From Haliclystus octoradiatus (taxonomy: Eukaryota; Cnidaria; Staurozoa; Stauromedusae; Haliclystidae): a stretch of DNA of 64,000 nucleotides. The notes under the pieces are model-generated. The model did not search any database. It was not told the origin of the DNA and saw only the letters and a program-made list of their open reading frames with translations. The stretch covers positions 3,011,543-3,075,542 of the forward strand of contig OU744452.1 in NCBI GenBank assembly GCA_916610825.1, in the 5' to 3' direction. Each line of letters starts with the position of its first letter. Positions within the stretch are counted from its first letter, which is position 1. The position numbers and the translations under genes were made by a program. Of the stretch, positions 33,970-47,640 are shown piece after piece.

Positions 33970-36195
33970 GGGTTTATAGATGTATTTTTTGCTTATTGAA
34001 CTTATTTCACAAATGTAAAAGTTCAATTGAAAGACCGTGAAAAGGAGATTAAATTATTCTATAAATATCAAGTACGATCCAAAATCTCTATATTTTGATT
34101 AAAATTTCTTCGTCTTAAATATTCTAGGACGATAGTTTTATTTATGTGTAGTGGATTGTTTTATGTCTATTGTCTTATAATACATAATATATTTCCTTTG
34201 TTAACTGTAAAGCTTCCGTTTGTAATCACTTATACCTTGTAAATGCAAATCAGTGTCTGTAATGTATTAAGTCTCTTCACGTCTGCCCTTCCTGGCGACA
34301 ACATTCTATTTTAGTAAAGCTGGTCCAACTTCATAGAGGCTCTATTTATCAGCGGCCATATTAGCCCTTCATTCATCCTCTCCCTGTTGGTGACAAGTTA
34401 CAGCTACTATCATACCAAATATATCTATATCGCAATCATCTATGTATGTGTGATAGTATTTATCAATATGTCGTTCATTCTACCCGCTACAGATGTCACT
34501 GTGATTGTACAAAAACATATTCAATAAACATTATCTACCGACAACAGATAATATAAAAACATATCATTGTATTGCAATGTCAGATAAATGTATTTTGACC
34601 GTCGGTAATAGCAGTAAATGGATATTTTAATATCCAAATATAATTTTTGATATGCAAATGACTGTTATTTCCATTAAAGCTGTTATATAGAGGTGTTGGT
34701 CCATCTCCAATTGTAAGGAGTTGTGCACAACAGGTCACCATATACGGGCCTGCACTACGAGCCTGGTGTGGATTCCCTTTTCTTGCTTTGGTTGTCTTCT
34801 TGTGATGACCGTTATTTGTTTCACATCAATAGTTGTTATGATGTGGTCGCAGACTTCAGTGTTATTGTTAATGTTACGCTATTCTAGGTTTTAATTTTAG
34901 TACATGATTCTCTCTATGATTTTGTCTTATTCAATTTACTCTTTATTGGTTTAATTAATCAGAAATGTTTCTAGTCCAGAGTTTGCACACAGTATATTCA
35001 ATACATACAAGGTGGGATTCTTCCCACTGCCCTGATGATTCCAAGTTGTTTGGATATGAGGACCGATTCTAATCAACTGAGTACCCAAATGCCTGGGTTG
35101 TCGCAATGGTTGCAGTAAATCTTTCCTATTTGTGCTGTATCACATCGCTTATGCAACTTTGTGTGCAACTGGCCATATTATAAATGTTGCCCCAATGCAA
35201 GCCTGGCAGGGTTCCTCGAGTCCGACTCATTTCATTTATTAAGTTAGATCTGATACTAACATTTTAAACATGCAGAATTTTGGCAATAGAGTTGGGCTTC
35301 AGTTAGGTATTGTCCACTCTAGATTAGTATTTTTATCTGAATTGATCAGCTTGTATATATCCCAAACATTATGTTTGAAGATAGCCTCTGATATACTTTG
35401 AGCATAAATTTATTACATTTATTACATTTACGTTGAAGGACAAAAGAATATGCTGGTTTTTAGTTAGGGTGTGTCGCTGTTCAGTACTGCCTTGGTTTAA
35501 TGTTTGCTGTATGTTGCCTCATTGATGATATAAATTTTTTTTTCTAGCGTATACACCATTCCTCCTCCAATGCTGGCAGTAGAGGTTGACCAATGATTGT
35601 TGCCACAGCGTTGATGTTTCGGTGTGTTCAATGCATTGAGATACGATTCAGATTGTGTTTACAGACCGTTTGGACATTGCCTTAATGTTAACCGCAAAGT
35701 GAAATACTTTATAAAAACTCAGTAATTTTAGTCATCAGGTTAGTTTAATTTTGATTTTAATTTTATGTTCTTCCCATTATTGTTACAATTGATAGTTAAT
35801 TGATCTACTTCTTATAGCTTGTATAATGTGTAAAATATTAAAGTGATCTGTTGAACATCAATTAGGTTATTCATATTTAATTATAAATCGTATTAAGAAA
35901 TGTTACCTGATCTAGTTAATAGAGTTGAGTGTTCAGCTACTTAATTTATATTGTATCTGTTCTATTTGTGTTACCTATTGCGGAGACCCATTAAAACGTA
36001 TCAATTCATCTTGAAATATAGCATGCGTTTTGTTCCTGTTGGTACCTCTTGAAAGTCGAATGGTGACCATAATCGTGAAATTAGCTATTTGACCCATTAG
36101 TTACTGATAATCTCCGTTCTCTACTCTTCCATTGGGTTTGGCTTTGATATGGAAGGCATGTGATGGTTTAATTTTACATAATTGTTTTTCTCAGG
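33970..36195. other. Intergenic, no gene seen
   Basis: AT-rich DNA between the kelch-like pseudogene and the Penelope-like remnant. No ORF, RNA gene or repeat could be supported. Part may be the 3' portion of the neighbouring retroelement. Confidence 0.45.
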
Positions 36196-36199
36196 TATT

Positions 36200-38482
36200 T
36201 GTTTCTTGAGATTGTCATTTTCACTGGATCGACCCTCTCTACTGTTGATGAGGTAATTGGCTATATTTTTTTTCTGCCATGCACAATGGTTGGCGATGTT
36301 GTGTGTAATTGCATGTGGTATTGGAGACGTGGTTATAAAATTGCATTAGAATTGGCAGTAGTGTATTCTGGCGACACTGACTGTATGGTGTTACGAATGG
36401 CATTTGTTTTCTCCCACGTATCTTTTGGGTCCATGTTGTACCTGATAAGAATATCTGCCGCATGACTGATAGAGTGTGACGGTGTGGGTAACCTTTACCA
36501 CAAAACAGGAGGTATAGGGTATATAGGCGTAGCATGAGAATGTTCTCGTTGATAATCAAGCGCATGAATCGCAAGGTTTGTCCCTTGATTACTCCCCATT
36601 TGGTAGATGGGGTATGGCTAGGTATGGTTGAAAGGGAGGATGTTATGTGTATCCGTAGGTTTGACATATATGCCTGTCAATAGCCTATCTTCATCTAAAT
36701 AAACATTCAAATCAAGGAAGGCAACATGGGAATCTGATGTTGATGATGTGAACTTGAGTCGTGGATGTATTTGGTTTATGTCATTGAGAAATTGATTTAG
36801 ATCATCTTGGCTGTGCGGCCAAGTCATGATAATATCATCAAGGTATCTGTAGAGGTTACATAGATGGTCTCAGGCTGCGGGATTCTAGGAATTGTTCTTC
36901 TACTACAGTCATGTAGATGCCTGCATAACTAGGTGCGAACCGTGTACCCCTGGCGGTACCAGAGGTTTGCAGGTAGTAGGTTGAATCAAAGCCAAATTAT
37001 TTTGTAGATAATATCACATGTATGCTATCCAGTAGTGCTGGGAGGTTTGGTCGTACGTAAGAGGCTTGATGCTGTAAGATAAATTGGCGTACAGCCTCAA
37101 TTCCAAGCTTGTGTTTGATGTTTGTGTACAGTGCGGTGACGTCGAGAGTGACAAGTATACATTGACCAATTGATGTTATGTTTTTGATTTTATCCTTAAA
37201 ATCAAGGCTATCACGGATGTGTGATTTTATAAGTGTCCTTAGTGGGATCAGGGCACATTCTACAAACATGGATAGTTGCTCCGTGTGGGAGTTACAACTA
37301 GAGACGATTGACGTCCCGGTATATCTTTCTTGTGGACCTTGGGAAGAATGTAGAATACTCCAGTACGTGTGTTTGCCGGAAATGGTGCAAGGTTGGTCGT
37401 TGTTGTGTTGTCAATATGCTTCTCTCGTTATAATCGTGCTCGAAATCTTGTGATAAAGGTGCACATTCTAGCTGTGGGATCGGTGGTTCCCAGTTTATAA
37501 TATGTCGTGACGTCATTCAAGTGCTTGAACACTTTTTCGATGTACTGGTTGTTATTCATGATCACCAATGCCCCACCTTTATCTGCAGATTTAGTTATTA
37601 TATCATGCTTACTCTTGTAGTCAATTACCTCTTGCAGGGTCCTCATGTCTCTGGGCACTTGTATGTCCATCTTGTGGCTTTTGTAGGCTCTTGCAACTTT
37701 AATGTATAGTTCCCCCAGTAGTCTCTCAAATGCTGGGTCATGTGTGGAATCAATGGGTTTCGATTTGAAGTTTGGGGGTATGTGACCCTTTGTAATGATT
37801 TGAGAGTGTGACGATGCTGTTTACCCCTATTATTAAATCGCCTCCTAATGCAGTGTTTAAATATTGCGAGGTCATTCATAATCTGTTTCTTGTCAGAGCT
37901 GATGCTGCCCTGTGGTACAAATTTTGGTCCCCTTGAGAGGAGCTCCAATTTCTACTTGTCAAATGTTGCATTTGATAAGCTCACTACAGTATTCTTGATA
38001 ATGCCCATGTGTTTCCGATCAATTTCCAGATGTGAGAGTGGAGTTGGGCGTTTGATGTAGTTGAGTCCACGCGATGAGGAGTAAATTGTGTAGAGAACAG
38101 AATGAGTTTCATTGACAATCACTTTTTCTACATCATCTATCGTATAGCTATTTTTACTTAAAGTGTAGTGAACAAACGAAGTGTACGACGTAACATACTT
38201 ATCATCGGCTAGTCATCTTTTTGTGAACTTCTTCTGCCTGTAGTCTAAGCCACTACCATTATCGATGCGGGCCCATTTATGCTCATGACGCATACCCAGT
38301 GATTGCTTTTTATACGTAGTACTAGAAATAGTCTTCCTTTTGTCTTTAGTGACGTTTACACTGTTGTCTTGTAGTTGTTCTTGGCTCTGTTGTTGTGTTG
38401 GCGTTGTTTTATTGTTATCGTTGTTATTCATGGCCATCTGGTGTTGCTCACGACGGAGGTGTTTGAGGATGAGGTTTTCCAT
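36200..38482 (-). mobile_element. Penelope-like retroelement, reverse transcriptase region, broken
   Basis: Recognisable blocks, 5' to 3' on the - strand, are a Gln/Asn-rich N-terminal part (38482-38213), ELLSRGPKFVPQGS (37948 onward), ITKSADKGGALVIMNNNQYI (about 37600), CILVTLDVTALYTNIKH (about 37150), HVAFLDLNVYLDEDRLLTG (about 36700) and a terminal RT part to about 36200. 'DKGGAxVxM' and 'DVxALYTNI' are hallmarks of Penelope-like reverse transcriptases. No GIY-YIG domain follows. The copy has several breaks. A small open frame at 39187-38948 might belong to its 5' part. Confidence 0.8.
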
Positions 38483-39189
38483 TGTTGCTGGTCGGAGTGG
38501 CGGATTTGGGTCGATCAGGTTGACTGATCTCGATTTGGCAAATGGAGAAAGATGCGAAGAGTTAAATATATAGCGATTGCGGTACGCAATAGTGAAATTT
38601 CGTAGAATGTATGCATTGAGTAGTTATATTAATACTAAAATGATATCATATATTGAACTGCCTATCGTGCTCATGCCTGGTCTACATGTTTCGGGAATAA
38701 GAAACCCTCATAAGGACATACATGAGATCAGTATACATCGAGAGTGGTGTCTCAATATAGTATAAAAATGTGATGTATAGTGGCCGTACTAGGGGTACTC
38801 ATTTGCTGAATACGAAGATTGTCAATATAATAAAGGATGTCTGAATTCAAGTACGCCTCCAACGATCACTACAAAATTGACTATACATTATACCTTCCAT
38901 TGTAATAATTGCATCGATAATTATATTGTAAGAGTATCTTACCTCATTTACTTTAGTAGCTGCATTGCTGTCAGCGTTAATAGTTGAATTCTCCATGACG
39001 AAAGATGATTATGGTTATATTCTAAAACAATTTTAATGGTATGTTTGAAGTGATATTCTAGTAACGTAGTCAAACTAGTGTCTCTGATGAAGCACTTGAT
39101 GTGACGGGTGAGCAGTGATCGGTAAGTGTTTAAAAAGTTCTTTGAGAGGTCTGGGTACTGTCTCTGTTCCGGGTTTTGTGCTGTCAATC

Positions 39190-40290
39190 AAATACGATTA
39201 ATGGAAATCAAAGCTAAGTAATTGTCCTTAGTAACGTGTTTCTATATTTTACGAATTCTTGCGTTTTCAGTTAGTTTTATTATAAACATTTTTTTTCAAT
39301 TACTGTTCAATTTAAAAATTCTGTTACTTCATCCATAATCATATCTGTGTCTCCAACTTTTGTAATTCTGACTAATTCTTGTGTGCAGGTTAAATATTTA
39401 AGAAGTGGAATACTATAAAATTACAGTATCCTACATAATTTTCTCTTCATTATCTTGGTTGCTTCGGAGAAGTGGTAACCTTGGGGTATAGTGTGCACTA
39501 CAGGACACTCACCAGTTATTAATTAGAGTGCCACAATATGTTTCATTTCGGAAAATAAATATTAGTTGTAGAAATTATTAGTTTGTTTGAATTTTTAGCA
39601 TGATTGTCAATTTCTGTTTATTGATAAGAAACTGGCGGTTAACCAGCCTGCATGCCTTGGTTATCCTTGGTCCATGTCACTGAAGACACTGCGGGAGCAT
39701 TTTATCCTAGTAATGTTTTCTCAGGCTGATGTGGATGTTTTTCTGCTTTTAAAATGATAATGTTAAGGGTTGCTACTGTATAAATACTTTGTTCAATTAA
39801 TTTATTATTCCTTTTAAAATGAAGATGCAATTAAGCTATGCGAAACGTTGTTTGAACCTAAGTCTGCTCATTTTTTGTCGCTATCCTTTATCTTGAAATG
39901 TTTTTCGAAAAAACTTTTGCTGAATGTATTGAAATGCGACCAACAACTGCACTTGATCAAAAGACTCGAACAGTGCAGCAAAAGAATTATCAATTGCCTA
40001 TGTGCAATTGAATTTCTTAACCTTTGTAAGAATCTTTGAGTAACACCAACTTTTGCTTAAATTGGACATAATACCAAAGAAAAAAGGGCATAGATCCTTA
40101 GATAACTACGAGGAGAATGTGCTGAAAGAGGAGTAAGGCTGTAACCTAAATGATCTTAAAAATTTAAGAGTTGAAGTCAACTAATATATGAAAAAATCAG
40201 CAAAACATGCTCTGCTCGTTCTTACCCTACTGTCTAATTTTACGTACTAATACCCAGCATAGAAATATTTCCTTCATTTGATCCTTTAAA
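39190..40290. other. Intergenic, no gene seen
   Basis: AT-rich. The short open frame at 39848-40039 has no recognisable content. Confidence 0.45.
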
Positions 40291-40765
40291 TGTTTCAAAT
40301 GTACTTTTGGCGTCACAATCGAAATGCTCTTGTGTAGAATTTTATGGCGATTTCCTAATATCATAGTTTGAATATAATCGGATAACGATAACTAGCAATG
40401 TATGCAATTTAAGATTTCTTAAGTAGGTATGACGTCACAAATGAAAAAATATTGTAATGTAGAAGTTTATGGCAAATCTGAATAATCAACTTTTAAAACG
40501 ATCCGATGATAATAACTAGCAATATAAGCGTAAAACTTTTTTATGTAACTAAGATCACAAACACAATTATAATCATTCAACTGTTTCGAATGTACTTATG
40601 GCGTCACAATCACAATGTTCTTGTGTAGAATTTTATGGAGATTTTGAATATCATAGTTTGAATATAATCGGATAACGATAACTAGCAATATAAGCAATTT
40701 ACCATTTCTGAAGTAGGTATGACGTCACAAATAAAATGCTGTAATGTAGAAGTCTGGTAAGTGAT
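40290..40765. repeat. Tandem repeat, period about 295 bp, with half-units
   Basis: GGCGTCACAATC, then GTGTAGAATTTTATGGAGAT and ATAATCGGATAACGATAACT recur about 295 bases apart. Within each unit a diverged half-copy (GACGTCACAAAT, TGTAATGTAGAAGT) gives a sub-period near 145. Confidence 0.85.
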
Positions 40766-40970
40766 AAGGAGCGGACGTGTAAAAGAACGAAGAAAAAGAA
40801 ACAAGAAGAAAAACGATTTGGTAACAGGGTATACTATGAGTTGTTTGTTAACGCTAATTATCCAAGTAGTGTTGAATATGTGTAAGTGATTTACTTTATT
40901 TTTTGAAATTTATTTAACAAATTTGAATTTCGCGTTCAACGGTTACATCACACATTGTTTGCTTCAACTT

Positions 40971-41915
40971 AAAAAAGGGGCGTTTACTATTTAAACTTTG
41001 ATACCGTTTGATAACAGATAAATTATTTCGTTTTTATGATCTGCTAGCTGAGACGATTTGCTTGAAAGGTTAGTTAGACTCGATATAAAGTGAAATTGTT
41101 TTTATGCCTTATTTATCAAAATTTAAACGCTCCAATTTTAATATTTTCCGTGATATTTTTGGTTTTTCAAATTTGAAAAAGGGGCGTTTACTATTTAAAC
41201 TTTGATACCGTTTGATAACAGATTAATTATTTTGTTTTATGATCTGCTAACTGAGACGAATTGCTTGAAAAGTTAGTTTGACCCAATATAAAGTGAAATT
41301 TTTTATTCCTTGTTTATCAAAATTTAAACGTTCCAATTTTAATATTTCTTGTGATATTTTTGTTTTGTCGATTTTTTCAAAAAGGGGCGTTTACTATTTA
41401 AACTTTGATACCGTTTGATAACAGATTAATTATTTCGTTTTATGATCTGCTAACTGAGACGACTTGCTTGAAAGGTTACTTAATATAAAGTGACATTTTT
41501 TATTTCTTGTTTATCAAAATTTAAACGTTCCAATTTTAATATTCTTGTGATATTTTTGTTTTGTCGATTCTTTTAAAAAAGGGGCGTTTACTATTTAAAC
41601 TTTGATACCGTTTGATAACAGAGTAATTATTTCGTTTTATGATCTGCTAGCCGAGACGACTTGCTTGAAAAGTTAGTTAGACCCAATATAAAGTGAAATT
41701 TTTTAATCCTTGCTTATCAAAATTTGAACGTTCCAATTTTAATATTACTTGTGATATTTTTGTTTTGTCGATTTTTTAAAAAAGGGGCGTTTACTATTTA
41801 AACTTCGATATCGCTTGATAACAGATTAATTATTTCGCTTTATGATCTACTAACCGAGACGACTTGCTTGAAAAGTTAGTTAGACCCAATATAAAGTGAA
41901 ATTTTTTATTCCTTG
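40971..41915. repeat. Tandem repeat, period about 205 bp, five copies
   Basis: Each copy starts AAAAAGGGGCGTTTACTATT, then TTTGATACCGTTTGATAACA, at about 40974, 41178, 41381, 41578 and 41782. The remainder (GATCTGCTAACTGAGACGA, AATATAAAGTGAAATTTTTT) is also shared. No coding capacity. Confidence 0.92.
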
Positions 41916-41961
41916 TTCAAGTAGATGTATTTGACAGGTTTCGGGCCAGACAATGACATCA

Positions 41962-42190
41962 AAGGATCCGAACTCCGGTAAAAAGCGCAACGATTTGCAC
42001 AATGATCCGGTCAACCACTCCGGTATTAGCGCAACGATCCGGTCAACCACTCCGGTATTCGCGCAACGATCCGGTCAACCACTCCGGTAATTGCGCAACA
42101 ATCCGGTCTAGCGCAACGATCCGGTTTTAGCGCAACGATCCAGTTTTAGCGCAACGATCCATTAATCCGATTACCAAAAGCGCAACGATT
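41962..42190. repeat. Minisatellite GCGCAACGATCCGGT
   Basis: Units of about 31 bases (GCGCAACGATCCGGTCAACC plus ACTCCGGTATT) grade into units of about 19 bases (AGCGCAACGATCCGGTTTT). It is richer in CpG than the surroundings and directly follows the 205-bp array. Confidence 0.9.
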
Positions 42191-42269
42191 GATTGACAAT
42201 ATTTCAATCATCCAGGGTTATAAAAGTCTCATTTGAAAATCGTTTCATTTCATTACAATTTGACATACG

Positions 42270-42475
42270 CCCAGCAGGCAAACCGACGTTGGAACAACGT
42301 TAGATTAAGGTTGGATACAACGTTGGTCCAATGTTGGATAAACAAAAGAGCTACGTTGTATTTGAAAGGTGGACCGACCGACCTATCCGACGTTGGAATT
42401 TGGTAGATATCCGACCCTCGACCAACGTGGACCAACGCTCATCCAATCTTGATCCAACTTAAAGAGCATATTGTT
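42270..42475. repeat. Imperfect inverted CCAACGTTGG-type repeats
   Basis: Many copies of ACGTTGG and its partner CCAACGT, in both orientations, for example CAACGTTGGTCCAATGTTGG. Such patches are often found near animal DNA transposons. It lies about 220 bases beyond the stop of the DUF4806 gene and could be one end of the same element. Confidence 0.7.
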
Positions 42476-42693
42476 TCAGAAGTCACGGTTTCTGTCCAAA
42501 AATCACGCCATCTCTTAAAAAGTCTTTCTGTCGTGAAAACAATATGAATTCGCGAAGAGCGAGGCAAATTGTATACGTCTGACAACTTTTTGTGGTGTCG
42601 TATATATTAATAATAACGAAAGAATAACAATAACGAAAGCTAATAAAAAGACAAAAGTTTACAGAATAAAAGTTTACAGTTGTTTACGAGGTT

Positions 42694-45600
42694 TTACAAT
42701 GGAAAATTTTCCTGTCTTCTTTTTCCTCCATCTCGACGGTCAGGTGCGTATTTTAACCTGTCAGCAATATACTTTTCAACATCGGCCCTCGTCGCTTTAC
42801 TGTGGTGTTGGATAACTGTTTCTAAGGAATTAATTAACAATCATGGTTTGAAATAAAATATGTATTATATCGATTTGAGCAAAATTTCAGTTCTTGTTTT
42901 ATAAGAGAATCAATAAGCCTATGCTAAACCTTACAATTTTCAAGGAACTTATTAGGAAACTGAGAAAAACTTTTTGATCAAAATGTCTTTTACATGCCTT
43001 ATATATTCACAGCTCTGAACATTGATAAACTTTTCGAACTGGAATCCAACAAAAGTTTAATAGTACTATAGTACAGTCATGGCTTCTACAACAAAATATG
43101 TGTAAATTCGAAGAATTATATACAGTACTTAAGTTTCTTGAAATTTCTAAAGGCCCACTGATAATGCCAATTGATTAGTTTCTTATAAAAGGATTTCTTA
43201 TTAAAATATACGTGTATAGTAAATGTGCAAACAATAATTGTTAGACCTTATTCTACTGTACATATATACATGATTTACACAAACACAATAGGCCTACACA
43301 ATAATATTTTTATATTTTAATTAAATAAGCCTACTTACCCACTACTGCCTGCATAATTCTTGAGGCTCCAACGCCAACCTTATTCCCCCTTTTTCCTCCC
43401 ATATTCATTGCTGCCATTACATTGTCAGGCAAAAATCTATGAAGAAAATAATGGTAATCAATTAAAAGGTGACATGTGACATGAACCCACCTCGAATAAT
43501 TATAGCAGCAAATTGTGTAAACCCAGCTCGATTGTATTAGCTAATGTTCTTACAATTTGGTGATTACATTCGTATATACTTACTTCTTTAGAATATTTGC
43601 AACTTCTTCTTTAACAGAATTCCCCCCAATAGTAGATAACTGAGCCACCTTGTGATAAAGAAAACAGTTTTGTAACAAATATTGTAATTGATTTGCTAGT
43701 CGAGCTTAGATCAGTAAATTATTGGGCTGTAGAGAGTCATGTGAAAAATGCTTGTGGCTTATCAGGTTCTGAATAATTGATAAAGATGATAATGATATGA
43801 TGTTTATGATTATTGTTACGCCCACTCTATAGTTGCTGTGGTGCGGGTAAGTAATACATTGCATGCGTCACATAAAACAGACCCCAATTTTCTTAAATTG
43901 TTTTGGCTTGTGACACAAACCAGCAAAGCCAGTTCAAACATTCACTTTACTTTAAATGGGAGTTCAGTTTTGTTTGAAAATGTAAAATTATTATTATTAT
44001 TATTATATGGGATAGCTTCATTTGCTATGTTGATCCCATTTTGAGATTCATTTTTGAGAGCAGTATTGTGCAATCATATTTTACTTACAAAGTGTTGGTA
44101 CTCAGTGTCAGACTCAATATCATTTTCCAACTCATCAAACTCCTCCATCAAATCAACATACTTCAAGTTCCTAGCCGATAAACCTAGTGAACACACATAG
44201 AAAATGATATTACATTGATTGGCGAAACGAGGCACAGTAGTAAACATAGATCAACCATATGAAAGTATTGACTTTATGCAAATGTTTAACTGAAAATTAT
44301 TCTCACCTGATTTGTTTAAGCATTGGTTTAAGGTATTGGTGTGCAGATCTTTTCGAATCTGCAGTAGAAGGCACATTACTCGTTTCTGAAATCCTAAAGG
44401 GCACACAGCAACTTAAAACCAGCTAAATAACATTATATAATTATTGACACTGTATAATGGAGCTTCTGTGTCATACATACTTCCTTGAGATATTGGATAA
44501 TTCGTCAGTTCCCTCTCCACACCAAGATTATTTTCGTAAGATTCTACAACTAGATACAGTACACAATGGTTAGATTGACTTCAGATGTAAAATGGACATT
44601 ACACACATATTGATGTAGCTAGTAAACAGAACATTGGAATCCACTATTTATACTTACTATCCAAATCACTATCTGAATTGCAGTGCAACAATGTAGTTCT
44701 ACTTTCTGATGATGAGGTGGTAGAGAAGGGTTCTAGATTATGAAAACAAAGCAAAGTTACATAGAAATTGAAGTTACATAAAAGTGTGGCTTGATTCTCA
44801 CGTTTTGTATGTACACTCACGGGGAAGATGATGACCAGATGGCGTAGAGACATTGGCTGAAGGTAATAGACCTGAGTTTGAAAATAATTATCATTCATGC
44901 ATTGTACAGTGTTCAAAATTGGAATGGTTTTGATTGTATAGGATGATTGTGTTTTATCATGTAATAGTAATCACAGGTAACACAAAAAATATCCAGAAAG
45001 CAGCATTGGAGGCCTAGTATTTGGATGAATTCCAAGGAGAAAAATAGTAGACAATTACACAATTATCATAAATCACAATCAATAACTGATCCTATACAAT
45101 AAATAAATAACTTAATATTTAATGCTGCATATAAGGACAGATATACTTACAATGTTCTTTGTGCAGACCATCCCTTAGATCATGAGATGATGGTATTTGT
45201 TGCAAAGAGTTGAATACTTCATTCTTGATATAAAATAAGTGTTTCAAATGTTTCCAAACACTTTTTGGCTCACTGACATTCAGGAATATTTATAAATAGA
45301 TGTAAGCTGCATTCACATGAACCATGCTTGTCTGATTTTCAAAATTTTAATAATCTGTTAAATTTTATCACCTGTTGAAACATTTTCTGCTTTGTTACTG
45401 GATAATGATGGTGCATCTGTTGAATGCAGTTGACTTTCATCTGAAATCAAATTATGAAATTAGTTACTGAATTTACAAATAATTATATAATCAATTTCAT
45501 TGGCTGCCACTTTTAAGTTGATTTGAAGCTGGTGGTTAAGGATAATCTGTTTGAGAAACATTTTGAACATATCTAAATCACCTTTAAAAATGTATATACA

Positions 45601-46874
45601 ATCAATGGAGTCCAAGCAAGCCCCAATTAGAATAGTCCAAACTTTAAATAATTGTAGGCCTACTGCTGCAACTATAGAAGAATTCGGTTACGCGTAAGTC
45701 GATTGCAAGCCACATATCCGGCTGGTGCTTGCTATTAATAAGATTAACATAGTCTACATGAATTTACTCACATGTCGATCGATGGCTAGCTACACTGATT
45801 TGTGGAAATTGACTTGAATCTGAAATTTAGTTTAGAAATTTAATTGATGAATGAAAAATTGAATAGGCTACTGTATAATAATAAGATTAACATAGCCTAC
45901 ATGAATTTACTCACATGTCGATCGATGACTAGTTACACTGATTTGTGGTAATTGACTTGAATCTGAAATTGAGTTTAGAAATGTAATTGATGAATGAAAA
46001 ATTGAATAGGCTACCGTATAATAATAAGATTAACATAGTCTACATGAATTTACTCACATGTCGATGGATGAATAGTTACATCAGCGTTGTTGATCGACAC
46101 ATTCATTGGTGATAATTGACTTGAATCTGAAAGCAAATAATATTTATGAAAAAGTTTCATATAACTTTAATAACTTTAGGCTAAAGAGTTGTGATGCAAT
46201 TAATAAGAAGGAATATGTAGGCCTATTCTTACAAGTATGTTGATTTGTACTTCTTTTCTGATATGGACTTGGTAGTTGCAAAGAGCTGAATTCTATATAT
46301 ATAAGTTAAAAATAGGAGCGTCAGCCTATTAAACAAATCAAGCAGTGTTCAATAATTTTGAAGTTTTGCAACTACAATATAAAATTTGTAAATTTACTAA
46401 CGCAAAGGATGACTGTCAGCCACATAGCTTTGTGATAGTGGTCTTCGTGGATAAGGATTGGAAGGTAAACCTAGATGAATCTGCAAACAAAATACAGTTG
46501 CTGTGAGCAGCATTTCTATAAACAGAGAATGGTTCAAGTTGTTGATAGTGACAAATTGAAATGTTACGGTAATACTAATGAATAGAAAGTATACTTCACT
46601 AAAATTATTAAGTTCTATGTTGGAATTTTGATCAAAATTAAATTTATGCCACTTTGAAGGCCTTCCATGATAGTAGACCTTCCATGATAGTAGACAGCTA
46701 AGTAGACAGCTAGATAGTGCCCTTCTAATGCGTGCAATCAAAATGTGCATTAACAAACACAATGTGTACAATGCTAGGCTATGGAGTAGTGAGTAAATGG
46801 AAATTTACATGTACTAGACACTTCTCGTTCTTCATGCAAAGATGCTTCTGACACATCATCATCAATATCAACCG
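42694..46874 (-). CDS. DUF4806-domain protein, 16 exons found, 5' end missing
   Basis: Exons in transcript order: 46874-46809, 46470-46402, 46292-46233, 46126-46058, 45962-45915, 45819-45772, 45440-45372, 45216-45151, 44871-44821, 44732-44658, 44543-44481, 44393-44307, 44183-44089, 43648-43584, 43436-43339, 42821-42694. All have GT-AG ends and matching phases, and give 384 residues. The last five exons form the DUF4806 domain: FQKRVMCLLLQIRKDL, DLMEEFDELENDIESD, VAQLSTIGGNSVKEEVANIL, FLPDNVMAAMNMGGKRGNK, VIQHHSKATRADVEKYIADR. The first eleven are short, Ser-rich and all phase 1-1, so any can be skipped in frame. DUF4806 proteins commonly occur beside transposase-like genes in invertebrates. 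Their function is unknown to me. I found no start codon upstream. Confidence 0.8.
44772..45111 (-). repeat. Inverted duplication, source copy
   Basis: This piece, including the exon 44871-44821 of the DUF4806 gene and both flanking introns, is present in reverse orientation at 47641-47981 with few differences. Confidence 0.88.
45690..46130 (-). repeat. Triplicated mini-exon unit, period 143 bp
   Basis: Three tandem copies, each with intron text (TACATGAATTTACTCACATG) and one phase 1-1 exon: 46126-46058, 45962-45915, 45819-45772. The exons start with the same DSSQ text. The copy spacing is exactly 143 bases twice. The first exon is 21 bases longer than the other two. Confidence 0.88.
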
Positions 46875-47640
46875 CTGGAAGGGAATTGAAAAGCAAATAT
46901 AAGAACAATAAATTGCAAATGTAGCCTACCTATGCACGAATAGTCACACGAAGTGGAGAGAAAGCATAGACTAAAAGACTTCCATACCAGACTGCCCTTA
47001 TTAAATTAATAGATACAAGGTTTTTATTAATCCATTAATTTAGATGATAGCGAAACGTCATACTGTTGTCATTCTAATGAGTATTTGCTAGGAACGTCTT
47101 TAGGTAGGTATGAAAATCCTTACAGTGATAGATAGTGATGCGGCACAAGCATATAAAGTTAAATAGAGACATTCAAAAACATCATTGACATTCCTTTTAT
47201 CCATTTTGAAACATGCTTATCTGAGGGTCACTCTAAGCTTTGTGATTGCTATCATTGCTAATGTTTCATATGGTTGTTGGATGTTGCACAATTTAGAAGA
47301 CAAACTCACCAGTAAAATGGTTGTCAAATGTCTTTTCCTTATTTCTTTTTGGTCTTTGCATATTGATTCACTGAAATTTTATATTACAAATTAAATGAAT
47401 GATATGTTTTAACAGCTGATAATAGATTCCTAGAAAAAGTAATATTGAGTTAATAATGTATACTATAAATAGTAATAGTAGTGGCACCTCTGTTTGAAAA
47501 AAAAAAATGTTTGAAAAAATGATGAAATAAAAAGGAGAATAATTTAAAGCTAAAATAAATCTAATCTAACAGGTTGAAAATGTGATCCAACATAATCAAA
47601 TGGTCAGTTGATGTGTACCGAGAAACATTTGGAATGTATA

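Noticed and set aside
35900-39200. Several + strand open frames over the Penelope-like remnant
   Set aside because: They are shadows of the reverse transcriptase text on the - strand.
41962-42190. CRISPR-like array of short direct repeats
   Set aside because: Repeats abut each other with no unique spacers, and the host is an animal; it is a minisatellite.
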